This document shows, one piece after another, positions 8,167-16,701 of a stretch of DNA of 64,000 nt (position 1 is the first letter of the stretch; each line of letters begins with the position of its first letter). The stretch is from Streptosporangium oxazolinicum (GTDB lineage Bacteria > Actinomycetota > Actinomycetes > Streptosporangiales > Streptosporangiaceae). Made by a program: the position numbers and the translations under genes. The stretch is from contig NZ_BAABAQ010000009.1 in assembly GCF_039537505.1 (NCBI RefSeq), positions 321,984-385,983 of the forward strand, in the 5' to 3' direction. The notes beneath the pieces are model-generated. The model worked only from the letters and a program-made list of their open reading frames with translations, did no database searches and had not been told where the DNA came from.

Positions 8167-9515
8167 GAGAACGACCGGAAGTCGAGTTCGCGTACCCATT
8201 TGGTGTTGTGCACACCGGGAGCGTTGGGCACGATGATCCGGGCCGGGAAGCCGTGGTCCAGCGACAGGTCGGCGCCGTTGACCCGCAGCGCCAGCAGCGA
8301 GCGCGGGTCGGCCACCTGCCGGGCGCTCAGCGAGGCGTGGCTGAACGCGCCGCCGCGCTGCAGCGAGCGGACGAAAACCCCGCTCCCGTCGGCGGCCCCG
8401 GCGAGCCCGGCCAGGTCGGCCAGCCGTACACCGGTCCACTCCTGCTCGGTGGACCAGCCCTCCACGCAGGCGATCGGCAGCGGGTAGGTGTGCAGCGGCA
8501 GTGCCAGCAGGTCCGCGCGCGACAGCCGTACCGGACGCGGCCCGGTCAGGGTCAGCCGCCAGCCGGGACCGGTCTCGGCCTCCCTGACGCCCACGCTGGA
8601 CGCGGTCTTGTTCACCTGGAAGTCGTTCGGGCCCGGACCGTACGCGCGGCCGTGCGGGGCCAGCAGCGCGGTGCCGCGCAACGGCCCGTCGAGGGTCTGG
8701 CCGACGGACAGGCCGAACATCGTCAGCGAACCACCGCCGACGAAGGCCAGCAGGCCGCGCCGGGAGACGGTCGGCCGGGCGGGGGCGACGGGCACCAGCC
8801 TCTCGCGGTCGGGTGGTTCCGGGCAGGTGTCGCGCAAGCCGGTGCGCAGCTCCTGGCGGAAGTCGCGGGACCGCAGCGCGGTGATCGCCCGGGGGAGCTT
8901 GAAGACGACGTGCGCCACGAGCGCGACCATGAAGAGCCAGGCGCCGTACAGGTGGGCCGGGTAGAAGGAGAACGGGAAGACGTAGAGCAGCTGTATGTTC
9001 AGGATGCCGGTGGTGAACTGGAAGACCGCGCCGCCGACCAGGAGCAGCAGGCTGGCCCGCTCCAGCAACTCGGCGGGGGAGCGGGCGGGTGGCCAGGCGA
9101 ACAGTTTGGGGATCACCGACCACAGCTTGGCCAGCAACACCGGCACCAGGGTGAGCCCGAGGATGACGTGGACCCCCTGGGTGAGCCGATACAACCAGAC
9201 TGGATCGGTCGGCCAGTCGAAGAGGTAGAAGCCCAGCAGTCCCTTCTCCGGGGTGATGTCGTTGCCGGGCAGCCGGGGATCGTAGGCGGCGTAGGACACC
9301 AGACCGGTGAGGGCCACGATCGGAATCCCTGCCAGCAGCACCAGACCGAACACCGACGTCAGCCAGGGTCCCCGCAGCGGGCTGCGCCAGAACTCCGGGC
9401 GGAACGGACCCGGCGGCCGCTCGTCCCCCCGCAGCCACGCCCTCACCCGCGAGATTCCCCCGCCCTTCGTGGTCTCGCCCCCGGCGGGGCCACGCTCGCG
9501 GGACGCGTCCGACAC
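8163..9515 (-). CDS. Membrane-anchored molybdopterin-dependent oxidoreductase (sulfite oxidase-like)
   Basis: 450-aa fusion. The N-terminal half has about five membrane segments resembling a cytochrome b-type ferric reductase-like domain, with candidate heme histidines in GVHVILG and FMVALVAHVVFK. The C-terminal half (about 265-450) is the oxidoreductase molybdopterin-binding fold with a conserved Cys in PIACVEGWS, the usual Mo ligand position. A twin-arginine-like SRRGLLAF segment joins the halves, which suggests the catalytic domain faces outside. The substrate is unknown. It is translationally coupled to the small membrane protein downstream. Confidence 0.85.
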   Translation of the reverse strand: MSDASRERGPAGGETTKGGGISRVRAWLRGDERPPGPFRPEFWRSPLRGPWLTSVFGLVLLAGIPIVALTGLVSYAAYDPRLPGNDITPEKGLLGFYLFDWPTDPVWLYRLTQGVHVILGLTLVPVLLAKLWSVIPKLFAWPPARSPAELLERASLLLLVGGAVFQFTTGILNIQLLYVFPFSFYPAHLYGAWLFMVALVAHVVFKLPRAITALRSRDFRQELRTGLRDTCPEPPDRERLVPVAPARPTVSRRGLLAFVGGGSLTMFGLSVGQTLDGPLRGTALLAPHGRAYGPGPNDFQVNKTASSVGVREAETGPGWRLTLTGPRPVRLSRADLLALPLHTYPLPIACVEGWSTEQEWTGVRLADLAGLAGAADGSGVFVRSLQRGGAFSHASLSARQVADPRSLLALRVNGADLSLDHGFPARIIVPNAPGVHNTKWVRELDFRSFS

Positions 9516-9784
9516 TGATCACCCCCGAAGCCGGTGCCGACGTGAGACGACCACTTTGTCGGCCCGCCGGGGGTCCTTGCCGGAAAAGGCCGTTCTCAAA
9601 GCCCGGCTTCTTCCCGTTTTTCACCAGGTCCGCGGGTGGTTCCCTCCCGATCGCCGGTCGGCGGGACGGGCTCGTCCGGCGCGCGTTTCCCAGGGATCTT
9701 TCAGGAGGAATCGGTTATTGGGCGGCTTCAGCACGATTATGGTGATCTACGACCGTATTTCTGACAGCTGTAAGGGCCACAGTC

Positions 9785-11380
9785 ATGCGAACTCTCAGCA
9801 GGCGCCTCGCCGCGGCGGGTGCGGCCGTCGCGGTGGCACTCTCCGGCTCCGGTGCTCCCCCCGCGGGCGCGCAGGCGGAGCGTCCCCGGCAGCCGAACAT
9901 CGTGTTCTTCCTCGTCGACGACATGTCGGCCGATCTGCTGCGGTACATGGACACCGTCAAGAGCCTCGGCGACAACGGGACGACGTTCACCAACTACTAC
10001 GTCTCCAACTCGCTGTGCTGCCCCTCGCGCGCCTCGACGTTCACCGGCCAGTTCCCGCACAACACCGGCGTGGAGACCAACAAGGGATCCGACGGGGGTG
10101 GCTACGCGGCCTTCGAGAAGCACGAGAGCCGGACCTACGCCGCCGCGCTGCGGGGAGCGGGCTACCGCACCGGCTACCTGGGCAAGTACATCAACGAGTA
10201 TCCGGTGGACGCCGACTACCGGGTGCCGGTGGGCTGGAGCGAGTGGCACGTGGCCGGAGGCGGCGGCTACAGCGAGTTCAAGTATCTGCTCACCGACTAC
10301 GTCGAGGAGGAGAGCGACGGGCAGAGGCCGATCGCCTCCGGCGGCAGGTATCTGGTGGACGTGCTCGGTGAGCGGGCGGTCGACTTCATCGAACGCTCCC
10401 GCGAGCACGCTCCTGGCAAACCGTTCTTCCTGCAGGTCGCCCCCTTCTCCCCGCACGCCAGGGTCGGCGTCAAGCCGGGCGAGAAGGAGCCCCGGTTCCC
10501 GCCCGCGTACCGTGACCGGCCCAAGGCGGCGTGGCCGGCGGGGGAGTTCCCGCGCGGCGACTGCGGCGGCACCGACTGCGGCACCATCGACGTCACCACG
10601 CTGCCCGCCTTCGACGAGGACACCTCCGACAAACCGGCCTGGGTCCGCAGGCAGGCCATCGGCACCGACACCAAGCTGGCGAAAGAGCTGCGCGAGGACT
10701 TCCGCAACCGGATCCGCATGGTGCAGGCCGTCGACGACATGGTCGAGCGCGTCACCTCGGCGCTCTCGGCCGAGGAGAAGAAGAACACCTACATCGTGTT
10801 CACCTCGGACAACGGATTCCATCTCGGCCAGCATCGCCTCGTACGCGGCAAGTCCACCGCCTACGACCACGACGTGCGGCTGCCACTGCTGGTCAAGCGC
10901 CCGAGCGCGGGACGGCAGGGCGACCTCGTCGACAACAGGATCACCCAGAACGTCGACCTCTTCGCGACCTTCCTCGACATGGCCGGGATCGGCGGGGCGC
11001 AGCGTGACAGCCGCGACGGGCGCAGCCTGCTGCCGCTCATCTCGGGACACCGGCCGAAGGACTGGCGCGACGCCGCCCTCATCGAGCACGTCAGGCCGAA
11101 CCCCAAGGCGACGGGCGAGCCCGACCCGGACGCCGAGGACCCCGGGCAGGGCAACGCCCAGCCACCCAGCTACGTCGGCGTGCGCACCGCGGGCGAACTC
11201 TACGTCGAGTACGAGGGCGACCCCGTCCCCGAGTACTACGACACCGTGGCCGATCCCCACCAGGAGCGCAACGACCCCGGCCACGCCCGCACCACCGAGA
11301 TGGCCAGGGTTCTCGACAGGCTGTCCGGCTGCGGCGGCTCCGGCCAGGCCGACTGCTGGAGCGCCGCGCACCTCGGCTGA
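9785..11380 (+). CDS. Secreted type I sulfatase (arylsulfatase / GlcNAc-6-sulfatase-like)
   Basis: 531-aa enzyme hydrolysing sulfate esters. A signal peptide covers about residues 1-31. The alkaline-phosphatase-superfamily metal site starts at NIVFFLVDDM, and the C-x-P-S-R maturation motif is present as CCPSRAST, whose first Cys would be converted to formylglycine. Further metal ligands appear in FTSDNGFHLG, and the DNG-H pattern is intact. The ATG at 9785 has AAGGG about eight bases upstream. No formylglycine-generating enzyme is visible nearby, so it must be encoded elsewhere. It is convergent with the DUF421 gene. Confidence 0.9.
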   Translation: MRTLSRRLAAAGAAVAVALSGSGAPPAGAQAERPRQPNIVFFLVDDMSADLLRYMDTVKSLGDNGTTFTNYYVSNSLCCPSRASTFTGQFPHNTGVETNKGSDGGGYAAFEKHESRTYAAALRGAGYRTGYLGKYINEYPVDADYRVPVGWSEWHVAGGGGYSEFKYLLTDYVEEESDGQRPIASGGRYLVDVLGERAVDFIERSREHAPGKPFFLQVAPFSPHARVGVKPGEKEPRFPPAYRDRPKAAWPAGEFPRGDCGGTDCGTIDVTTLPAFDEDTSDKPAWVRRQAIGTDTKLAKELREDFRNRIRMVQAVDDMVERVTSALSAEEKKNTYIVFTSDNGFHLGQHRLVRGKSTAYDHDVRLPLLVKRPSAGRQGDLVDNRITQNVDLFATFLDMAGIGGAQRDSRDGRSLLPLISGHRPKDWRDAALIEHVRPNPKATGEPDPDAEDPGQGNAQPPSYVGVRTAGELYVEYEGDPVPEYYDTVADPHQERNDPGHARTTEMARVLDRLSGCGGSGQADCWSAAHLG

Positions 11381-11435
11381 CGGCGCGCCGGACACGCGCC
11401 GGTACCACGTCGACGGTGAGGGCGAAGCGGAACCC

Positions 11436-11481
11436 CGGGAGAAACGGGCCCCGCGGTCGCCCTCATCCGCGGGGTCTCCCG
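11436..11481. terminator. Interrupted hairpin between convergent genes
   Basis: CGGGAGA (11436-11442) and CCCCGCGG (11449-11456) pair with CCGCGGGG (11467-11474) and TCTCCCG (11475-11481), with a six-base bulge on one side and a ten-base loop. It lies at the convergent ends of the sulfatase and DUF421 genes and overlaps the latter's last codons. No U-run follows. Confidence 0.45.
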
Positions 11482-11996
11482 TGCGGGCGCGGGCCCGTGC
11501 CACCGGTCGCGCCCGGAGGGTACGGCAGGATGGAGACGGCGCCCTTGGCCTCGAAGATCGCGAGGTGGATGCCGGCCGGGCCGTGATAGCCGTGCTGGTG
11601 GAGCACGGAGTCGAGGTCGGCCTCGGTGAGCCCGCACCGGCGCAGGTCGCGCCGGTTGACGTGTCCGTCGCGGATCAGGATCCGGATCGGCGGGTCGACC
11701 AGGCGGCCGACGACCGGGAGGAACCGCAGCCTGGTGATGGCCGCGTGGGCGGCGAGCAGGGCCAGCAGCGCCGCGGCGCCCGTCAGCCACGAGGCGTCCG
11801 ACGCGGTGGCGGTACGTCCCACGATGGCACCGACCGCGACGGCGGCGACCCAGTCGAACGGGGCGAACTCCGCCATGGTCCGGCGTTCGGTGAGCCGGAA
11901 CGCCACCACGGCGGTCAGGAACAACGCCAGCGCCTTGACCGCGGCGTAGGCGGCACGATGCCAGTCACCGATCAGGGCGTCGCCGAAGCCGTTCAC
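11463..11996 (-). CDS. DUF421 (YetF-like) membrane protein
   Basis: 177-aa protein with three N-terminal membrane segments (about residues 15-85) including the family motif RLTERRTMAEFAPFDWV. A small cytoplasmic C-terminal domain follows (RDGHVNRRDLRRCGLTEADLDSVLHQHG), as in the DUF421/YetF family. GTG at 11996 was chosen because the upstream frame is low-complexity and GAGGG precedes it. The function of the family is not established; some members are sporulation-related in Bacillus. It is not coupled to a neighbour. Confidence 0.85.
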   Translation of the reverse strand: MNGFGDALIGDWHRAAYAAVKALALFLTAVVAFRLTERRTMAEFAPFDWVAAVAVGAIVGRTATASDASWLTGAAALLALLAAHAAITRLRFLPVVGRLVDPPIRILIRDGHVNRRDLRRCGLTEADLDSVLHQHGYHGPAGIHLAIFEAKGAVSILPYPPGATGGTGPRPHGRPRG

Positions 11997-12144
11997 GACC
12001 GGCCGCCCTCGGCACGAGGTGGCGGCCGGTGTCGCCGCGCCGCCACCTCTCGTGGCGACCGGCTGCCCGGCCCGCCGCCGGCCGTGCCCGCACGGGTGTT
12101 CTCCCACCGCCGCCCCGGTCGATCGGGCCGGGGCGGGCGCGCGG

Positions 12145-12756
12145 TCAGCGAAGGCTCGCGAACCATCGTCCCGCCTCCTGCCAGTGCTCGGTCGCCGAGA
12201 AGCCGCCGGCCCGTGCCAGGCGCGCGATGTCGGTCACCGAGACCCGGGCCCAGCCGAACCAGCCGCCTGCCGTCTCCCCGTTGCGCAGCCGCACCCGGTC
12301 CACCCGGCTGGCCGTGCCCGGTCCCTCCACCTCGGCGAGGACCTCGCCGCCCGGACGGACGAGCTGCCTGACCCGGCGTACCAGGGCGGCCGGGTCGCCG
12401 CCGATGCCGATGTTGCCGTCGGCGAGCAGCACGGTCGCCCACCGGCCGCTGCTCGGGACCCGGTCGAAGACGTCGCGGCAGAGGGCGAGGCCCCCGGCGC
12501 GACGGGTCAGATCGACCGCGCGGGGGGTGATGTCGATGCCCAGCGCGGGGACGCCCCTGCGCGTCAGCGCGACGGTGAGCCGTCCGGGGCCGGAGCCGAC
12601 GTCCAGCGTCGGAGCGGCGCAGCGGGCCAGCATGGCCTCGTCGCCGTCGATCGGCCCGAACCAGCGATCCGGCTCCAGCGGCTCCACGGTCCCGTCGATG
12701 TACTCGATCTCGGTGGCCGTACCGGTCAGGGACTCCGCGTAGAGTTCGCCGATCAT
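12145..12756 (-). CDS. Class I SAM-dependent methyltransferase
   Basis: 203-aa Rossmann-fold methyltransferase with motif I TLDVGSGPGRLT near residues 50-61 and the acidic post-motif LGIDITPRAVDL. The ATG overlaps the stop codon of the upstream TIGR04282-type gene (ATGA), making it the third gene of a tightly coupled operon. The substrate is unknown. Similar GT2/TIGR04282/methyltransferase sets occur in many actinomycete genomes, which suggests modification of a glycosylated small molecule or lipid; that is inference. Confidence 0.85.
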   Translation of the reverse strand: MIGELYAESLTGTATEIEYIDGTVEPLEPDRWFGPIDGDEAMLARCAAPTLDVGSGPGRLTVALTRRGVPALGIDITPRAVDLTRRAGGLALCRDVFDRVPSSGRWATVLLADGNIGIGGDPAALVRRVRQLVRPGGEVLAEVEGPGTASRVDRVRLRNGETAGGWFGWARVSVTDIARLARAGGFSATEHWQEAGRWFASLR

Positions 12757-13397
12757 CGGGACACTCCCGCCCCGACGGCCGCCAGGGCCTCGGCGAAACG
12801 GGACCCGGGTGCCCGCGCCGCGACGCGGAAGGCGTCGGCGGCGGTGTCGACGTCGTCCAGCTCCGGCATGCGGGCCACGTCCAGCCCGGTCTCGCGCAGG
12901 CGCCGCAGCTGGGTGGTGCCGGTGGTGGGCCGCGACATCGCCACGCCGAGCAGCAGGGACGGGTCGGGGTGGCGCAACCCGAGCAGCCAGAAGCCTCCGT
13001 CGGACGCCGGTCCGTACACCGCGTCGTGAGTGGCCAGCAGGGTGACGGCGGTGTCCAGCAGGTCCGGGGTGACCTGCGGGGTGTCCATGCCGATCAGGAC
13101 CACGGGCAGCCGGTACAGCCGGTGGGCGTCGTGGAAGGCGGCGGCCAGGCGCTGGTCGAGGCCGTCGCCGCGCTGGGGAATCACGGTGAAGCCGTCCGGG
13201 AGCCAGGTCCCGGGGAGCCCTTCGAGCGCGAGCACCCGCCGATGGACCCGCGTTGCGGCCACGGCGTGCAGCGTGTCCCGCAGGGCGGCCGAGGCCAGGT
13301 GGGCGGCCTGGGCGGGGGTGAACGGCGGGGTCAGCCGGGTCTTCACCCGCCCGGCCACCGGCTCCTTGGCGATGACCACGATCTGCGCGGCGCTCAT
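12753..13397 (-). CDS. TIGR04282 / DUF2064-type glycosyltransferase-like protein
   Basis: 214-aa protein starting IVVIAKEPVAGRVKTRLTPP, the signature of the TIGR04282 family (labelled arsenosugar biosynthesis glycosyltransferase in some annotations), with the downstream IGMDTPQVTPDLLD and YGPASDGGFWLLGL segments that resemble nucleotidyl/sugar-transferase metal and substrate sites. ATG overlaps the stop of the preceding GT2 gene, and its own stop overlaps the methyltransferase start. The family function is not firmly known. An arsenic link is not supported by any neighbour here. Confidence 0.85.
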   Translation of the reverse strand: MSAAQIVVIAKEPVAGRVKTRLTPPFTPAQAAHLASAALRDTLHAVAATRVHRRVLALEGLPGTWLPDGFTVIPQRGDGLDQRLAAAFHDAHRLYRLPVVLIGMDTPQVTPDLLDTAVTLLATHDAVYGPASDGGFWLLGLRHPDPSLLLGVAMSRPTTGTTQLRRLRETGLDVARMPELDDVDTAADAFRVAARAPGSRFAEALAAVGAGVSR

Positions 13398-14041
13398 CTC
13401 CTCTCTCCCATGACGCGGCGCATGTCGGCGATCGCCCGAAGGGTGCCGCGCACGGTGCCGGTCACCTTGGAACGACCCACCCTCGGCAGGTAGTCGACGT
13501 CGGCCTCGGTGATCCGCCAGCCGGCCGAGGCCGCGCGCAGCACCATCTCCAGGGGGTAGCCGAACCGGCGGTCGGCCAGCCCCAGCGCGACCAGCCCGGC
13601 GCGTTCGCAGGCGCGCATCGGCCCCAGGTCGTGCAGCGGGGCGCCGGTGCGGCGGCGCAGGCGTGCGGCCAGCACGGCGTTGGCGACCCGGGCGTGCGCG
13701 GGCCCGGAGTGCGGCGTCCGGCGGCCGAGCACCAGGTCGCTCTCGCCCGCCAGGACCGGGTCGGCCACCCGTGGCAGCTGGCCCGGGTCGAGCGAGGCGT
13801 CGGCGTCCATGAAGCAGACGACGTCGGCGGTCGAGGCCAGCAACCCGGCGTGGCAGGCGGCGCCGAACCCGCGCCGTGGCTCGCTCACCACCGCCGCGCC
13901 GTACTCGGCGGCGACACCGGCCGAGTTGTCGGTGGAGCCGTTGTCGACCACGATCGGCCGGTAGCCGTGCGGCATCCGGCCGAGAACCCAGGAGAGCGCG
14001 GCCTCCTCGTTCAGACATGGCAGCACCACGTCGATCTTCAT
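13394..14041 (-). CDS. Family 2 glycosyltransferase
   Basis: 215-aa GT2 enzyme with N-terminal VVLPCLNEEAAL, VVDNGSTDNS for the nucleotide-sugar site and a FMDADASLDPGQL metal-binding DxD-type motif. The C-terminal part, VDYLPRVGRSKVTGTVRG, resembles the acceptor-side helix of dolichol-phosphate-mannose-synthase-like enzymes. ATG at 14041 gives MKIDVVLPCLNEE, the standard beginning. It is the first gene of the three-gene minus-strand operon and is divergent from the membrane protein at 14211. A polyprenyl-phosphate sugar donor role is plausible but not shown. Confidence 0.87.
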   Translation of the reverse strand: MKIDVVLPCLNEEAALSWVLGRMPHGYRPIVVDNGSTDNSAGVAAEYGAAVVSEPRRGFGAACHAGLLASTADVVCFMDADASLDPGQLPRVADPVLAGESDLVLGRRTPHSGPAHARVANAVLAARLRRRTGAPLHDLGPMRACERAGLVALGLADRRFGYPLEMVLRAASAGWRITEADVDYLPRVGRSKVTGTVRGTLRAIADMRRVMGERR

Positions 14042-14210
14042 GGCTTCGAGGGTAGGGCAGGAAGCGACGATCACCTCTTACAAAACGGTGACGCGTATTC
14101 AGTAAACGGCCAGCTCAGCCCTAGTTTGGGAAGGTGGTCCACGACCGGGGGCGGCGGATCGAAGCGGAGAGGCGCGCCTTTTGAGTAGTTCCTCACCGGA
14201 GGTTCCTGAC

Positions 14211-15536
14211 ATGTCGGCGACCGAGGCCACGGGCGCGGCGCGAGGCGCCCGCGCCGCGCGTTCCCCCCGTGACAGGAGGACGGCACGCGCGCTCTGGACC
14301 TGGGCGCTGCTGGTCGCCGTGTCCTTCGCGGCGGGCGCGATCCTGCACGCGCTCGGCGTGCTCACCATCGACCACCTGCCGCCGCTGCACGGGCATTTCC
14401 GCGTGCCGCCCCTCACGCTGCTGCCCGCCATCGTGTTCGGGGGCGCCGCCGTCCTGTTCCTGCCCGCCCTCACCGCGCGGCTGGGCTTCAGGCGTGCCCT
14501 GCTCGTGTCCTACGGCTGCGCGCTGGCCTGGACGACGCTGCTGGCGATCTCCGCCGACGGGCTGTCCGCTCCGCTGACCCACCCGCAGGAGTATCCGGCG
14601 GTGCTGCCCATGGTGGGCGACGACCCGCTGGGCTGGCTGGCCTCCTTCACCCGGCGCCTGCCGGAGTATCCCACCCACGTGCGCGGGCACCCGCCGCTGC
14701 CCGTGCTGGTGCTCTGGTCGCTGGCCGCGCTCGGCCTGTCCGGGCCGCTGTGGGCGGCACTGCTGGTCGTCGCGGTCGGCTGCTCGGCGACCGTGGCGAT
14801 CGCGCTGACGGTACGGGAACTGGCCGGGGAGCGGGCGGCCCGGAGGGCACTGCCGTACCTGGCGCTCACCCCGGCCTCGGTCTGGATCGCCACCAGCATG
14901 GACGCCTTCTTCGCCGGGGTGGGGGCGTGGGGCGTGGCCCTCCTGGTGCTCGGCGGGCGCGCCGGTAGGCGCGGCCGGATCGCGCGAGGGGCGGGGTGGG
15001 GGGCCGGTGCCGGGGTGCTGCTCGGCGCGCTGCCGTACCTCAGCTACGGCCTGGTCCCCTACCTGCTGATCCCCGTGGTCGTCGCGGTCGCCGCCCGCGT
15101 GCCGCGCGAGGTGGCGCTCGCTGCCCTGGCCGGTGCCTCGGCGGTGACCGCCGCCTTCGCCGCCGCGGGCTTCCTGTGGCCGTCCGGGGTGCTGGCCACC
15201 CATGCCGAGTGGGCGGCCGATCCGGGCGCCGCCCGGCCCTACCTGTACTTCCTGTTCGCCAATCTGGGCGTGCTGGCCATGCTCACCGGGCCGGCCACCG
15301 CCGTGGGCCTGGCGCGGCCCGGTCCGGGCGGGGTGCGCGCCGTGGTGGCGGCCGCCCTGGTGGCGGTGCTCGCACTGGACGTCAGCGGCGTGACCCGGGG
15401 CGAGGTGGAACGCATCTGGGTGCCCTACGCGCTGTGGATCGGCCTGGCCGCGAGTCTGACGCCCGGCAGGCGGTGGCTGACCGCCCAGGTCGTGACGGGG
15501 TCGCTGTTGCAGGGACTGGTTCTCTCGCCCTGGTGA
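14211..15536 (+). CDS. Polytopic membrane protein, putative mannosyltransferase-like (GT-C type)
   Basis: 441-aa protein with about eleven hydrophobic segments. The first extracytoplasmic loop and the overall layout resemble GT-C glycosyltransferases that use lipid-linked sugars, but no diagnostic motif is certain. ATG at 14211 is chosen because GGAGG lies eight bases upstream. It is divergent from the GT2 gene that may make its lipid-linked donor and convergent with an epimerase. The stop codon lies within a 9-bp tandem repeat that recreates the stop in frame three more times. Confidence 0.7.
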   Translation: MSATEATGAARGARAARSPRDRRTARALWTWALLVAVSFAAGAILHALGVLTIDHLPPLHGHFRVPPLTLLPAIVFGGAAVLFLPALTARLGFRRALLVSYGCALAWTTLLAISADGLSAPLTHPQEYPAVLPMVGDDPLGWLASFTRRLPEYPTHVRGHPPLPVLVLWSLAALGLSGPLWAALLVVAVGCSATVAIALTVRELAGERAARRALPYLALTPASVWIATSMDAFFAGVGAWGVALLVLGGRAGRRGRIARGAGWGAGAGVLLGALPYLSYGLVPYLLIPVVVAVAARVPREVALAALAGASAVTAAFAAAGFLWPSGVLATHAEWAADPGAARPYLYFLFANLGVLAMLTGPATAVGLARPGPGGVRAVVAAALVAVLALDVSGVTRGEVERIWVPYALWIGLAASLTPGRRWLTAQVVTGSLLQGLVLSPW

Positions 15537-15563
15537 CCCTGGTGACCCTGGTGACCCTGGTGA
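15528..15563. repeat. Four tandem copies of CCCTGGTGA spanning a stop codon
   Basis: The 9-bp unit CCCTGGTGA occurs at 15528, 15537, 15546 and 15555 without interruption. The first copy encodes Pro-Trp-stop, the natural end of the membrane protein, and the next three copies repeat the same codons in frame. This looks like replication slippage downstream of, and including, a stop codon. Confidence 0.9.
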
Positions 15564-15608
15564 GCCGGTCCCGCGACACGCCCCCGCCGCCCCGGCACCC
15601 CGGGCGTG

Positions 15609-16595
15609 TCATCCAAGCGGGGCGGTGGCGAACTCCTTCATCCCCTCCGCGAAGCCGATCTCCGCGGTGAACCCCAGCTCCCTGCGGGTACGCTCCGGCG
15701 AGGCCACGACATGGCGTACGTCACCCAGCCGGTACTCGCCGGTGATCACCGGTGCGGGTCCGCCACGCCACTCGGCGAGGGCCTCGGCCATCTCGCCCAC
15801 GGTGTGCGGCTCACCGCTGGCGACGTTGTAGGCGGCCAGCGAGCCCGGCTTCCCGCCGCCCAGCGCGGCCACGGTGGCCCTGGCGACGTCCCGCACGTGG
15901 ACGAAGTCGCGGCGCTGGCCGCCGTCCTCGAAGACGCGCGGCGCGCGCCCCGCCTCCAGCGCCGACCGGAAGATGGCCGCCACCCCCGCGTACGGGGTGT
16001 CGCGTGGCATCCGGGGGCCGTACACGTTGTGATAGCGCAGCGCGACGGCGGTGCCACCGGTCTCGCGCGCCCAGTTCGCCGCCAGGTGCTCCTGGGCGAG
16101 TTTGGTGGTGGCGTAGGCGTTGCGCGGATCCATCGGCGCGTACTCGTCGACGACCGCCGACACCACCTGGGCGTCGCACCGAGGGCAGCGCGGCTCGAAG
16201 GACCCCCGGTCCAGATCCGTGGCCGCCCTCGGCCCCGGCCGCACCCGGCCGTGGTCGGCGCAGTCGTAGGCGCCCTCCCCATACACCACCATCGACGACG
16301 CCAGCACCAGCCTCGCCACGCCGTGGCGGGCCATCGCGGCCAGCAGCACGGCGGTGCCGTACACGTTCACCGACGCGTAGCCGGGCAGGTCGGCCACGTC
16401 CACGCCGAGCCCGACCTTGGCCGCCTGGTGCACCACGGCGTCCACCCGGCCCAGTGGCTCCTCCAGTGCCGTGCCGTCCCGCACGTCGGCGCCGGTGCGC
16501 AGGTCGAAGCCGATCACGTCGTGGCCCGAGGCGTGGAGGGCTTCGGACACGTGGCCTCCGATGAACCCGGCCGCGCCGGTGAGCAGTATCTTCAC
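15609..16595 (-). CDS. NAD-dependent nucleotide-sugar epimerase/dehydratase
   Basis: 328-aa extended SDR enzyme with the dinucleotide motif TGAAGFIGGH at residues 6-15, SSMVVYGEG, and the catalytic Tyr-x3-Lys as YATTK. GTG at 16595 gives the typical VKILLTGAAGFIG start. An unusual CPRC pair occurs in an insertion before the YATTK region and could bind zinc, as seen in some actinomycete GalE-like proteins. It lies convergent to the membrane protein gene and near the glycosyltransferase operon, so it probably supplies a nucleotide sugar. The exact sugar is unknown. Confidence 0.87.
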   Translation of the reverse strand: MKILLTGAAGFIGGHVSEALHASGHDVIGFDLRTGADVRDGTALEEPLGRVDAVVHQAAKVGLGVDVADLPGYASVNVYGTAVLLAAMARHGVARLVLASSMVVYGEGAYDCADHGRVRPGPRAATDLDRGSFEPRCPRCDAQVVSAVVDEYAPMDPRNAYATTKLAQEHLAANWARETGGTAVALRYHNVYGPRMPRDTPYAGVAAIFRSALEAGRAPRVFEDGGQRRDFVHVRDVARATVAALGGGKPGSLAAYNVASGEPHTVGEMAEALAEWRGGPAPVITGEYRLGDVRHVVASPERTRRELGFTAEIGFAEGMKEFATAPLG

Positions 16596-16701
16596 CCGTC
16601 GAGGGTACGAGGCGACGCCACCGCCCCGGCGGTCCGGCACGCGGACGTTCGCGGGCCGTAAGGGTTCCGGGGCCGGACGGCCTCCGCGCGGACGGCGTCG
16701 T

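Noticed and set aside
9740..9785. Short leader peptide before the sulfatase
   Set aside because: An ATG near 9738 follows AGGAGG at a distance of more than 25 bases and its frame runs into the sulfatase gene; no support.
12753..13397. Arsenosugar biosynthesis role
   Set aside because: The family label suggests it, but no ars gene is nearby and the operon looks like glycolipid or glycan synthesis.
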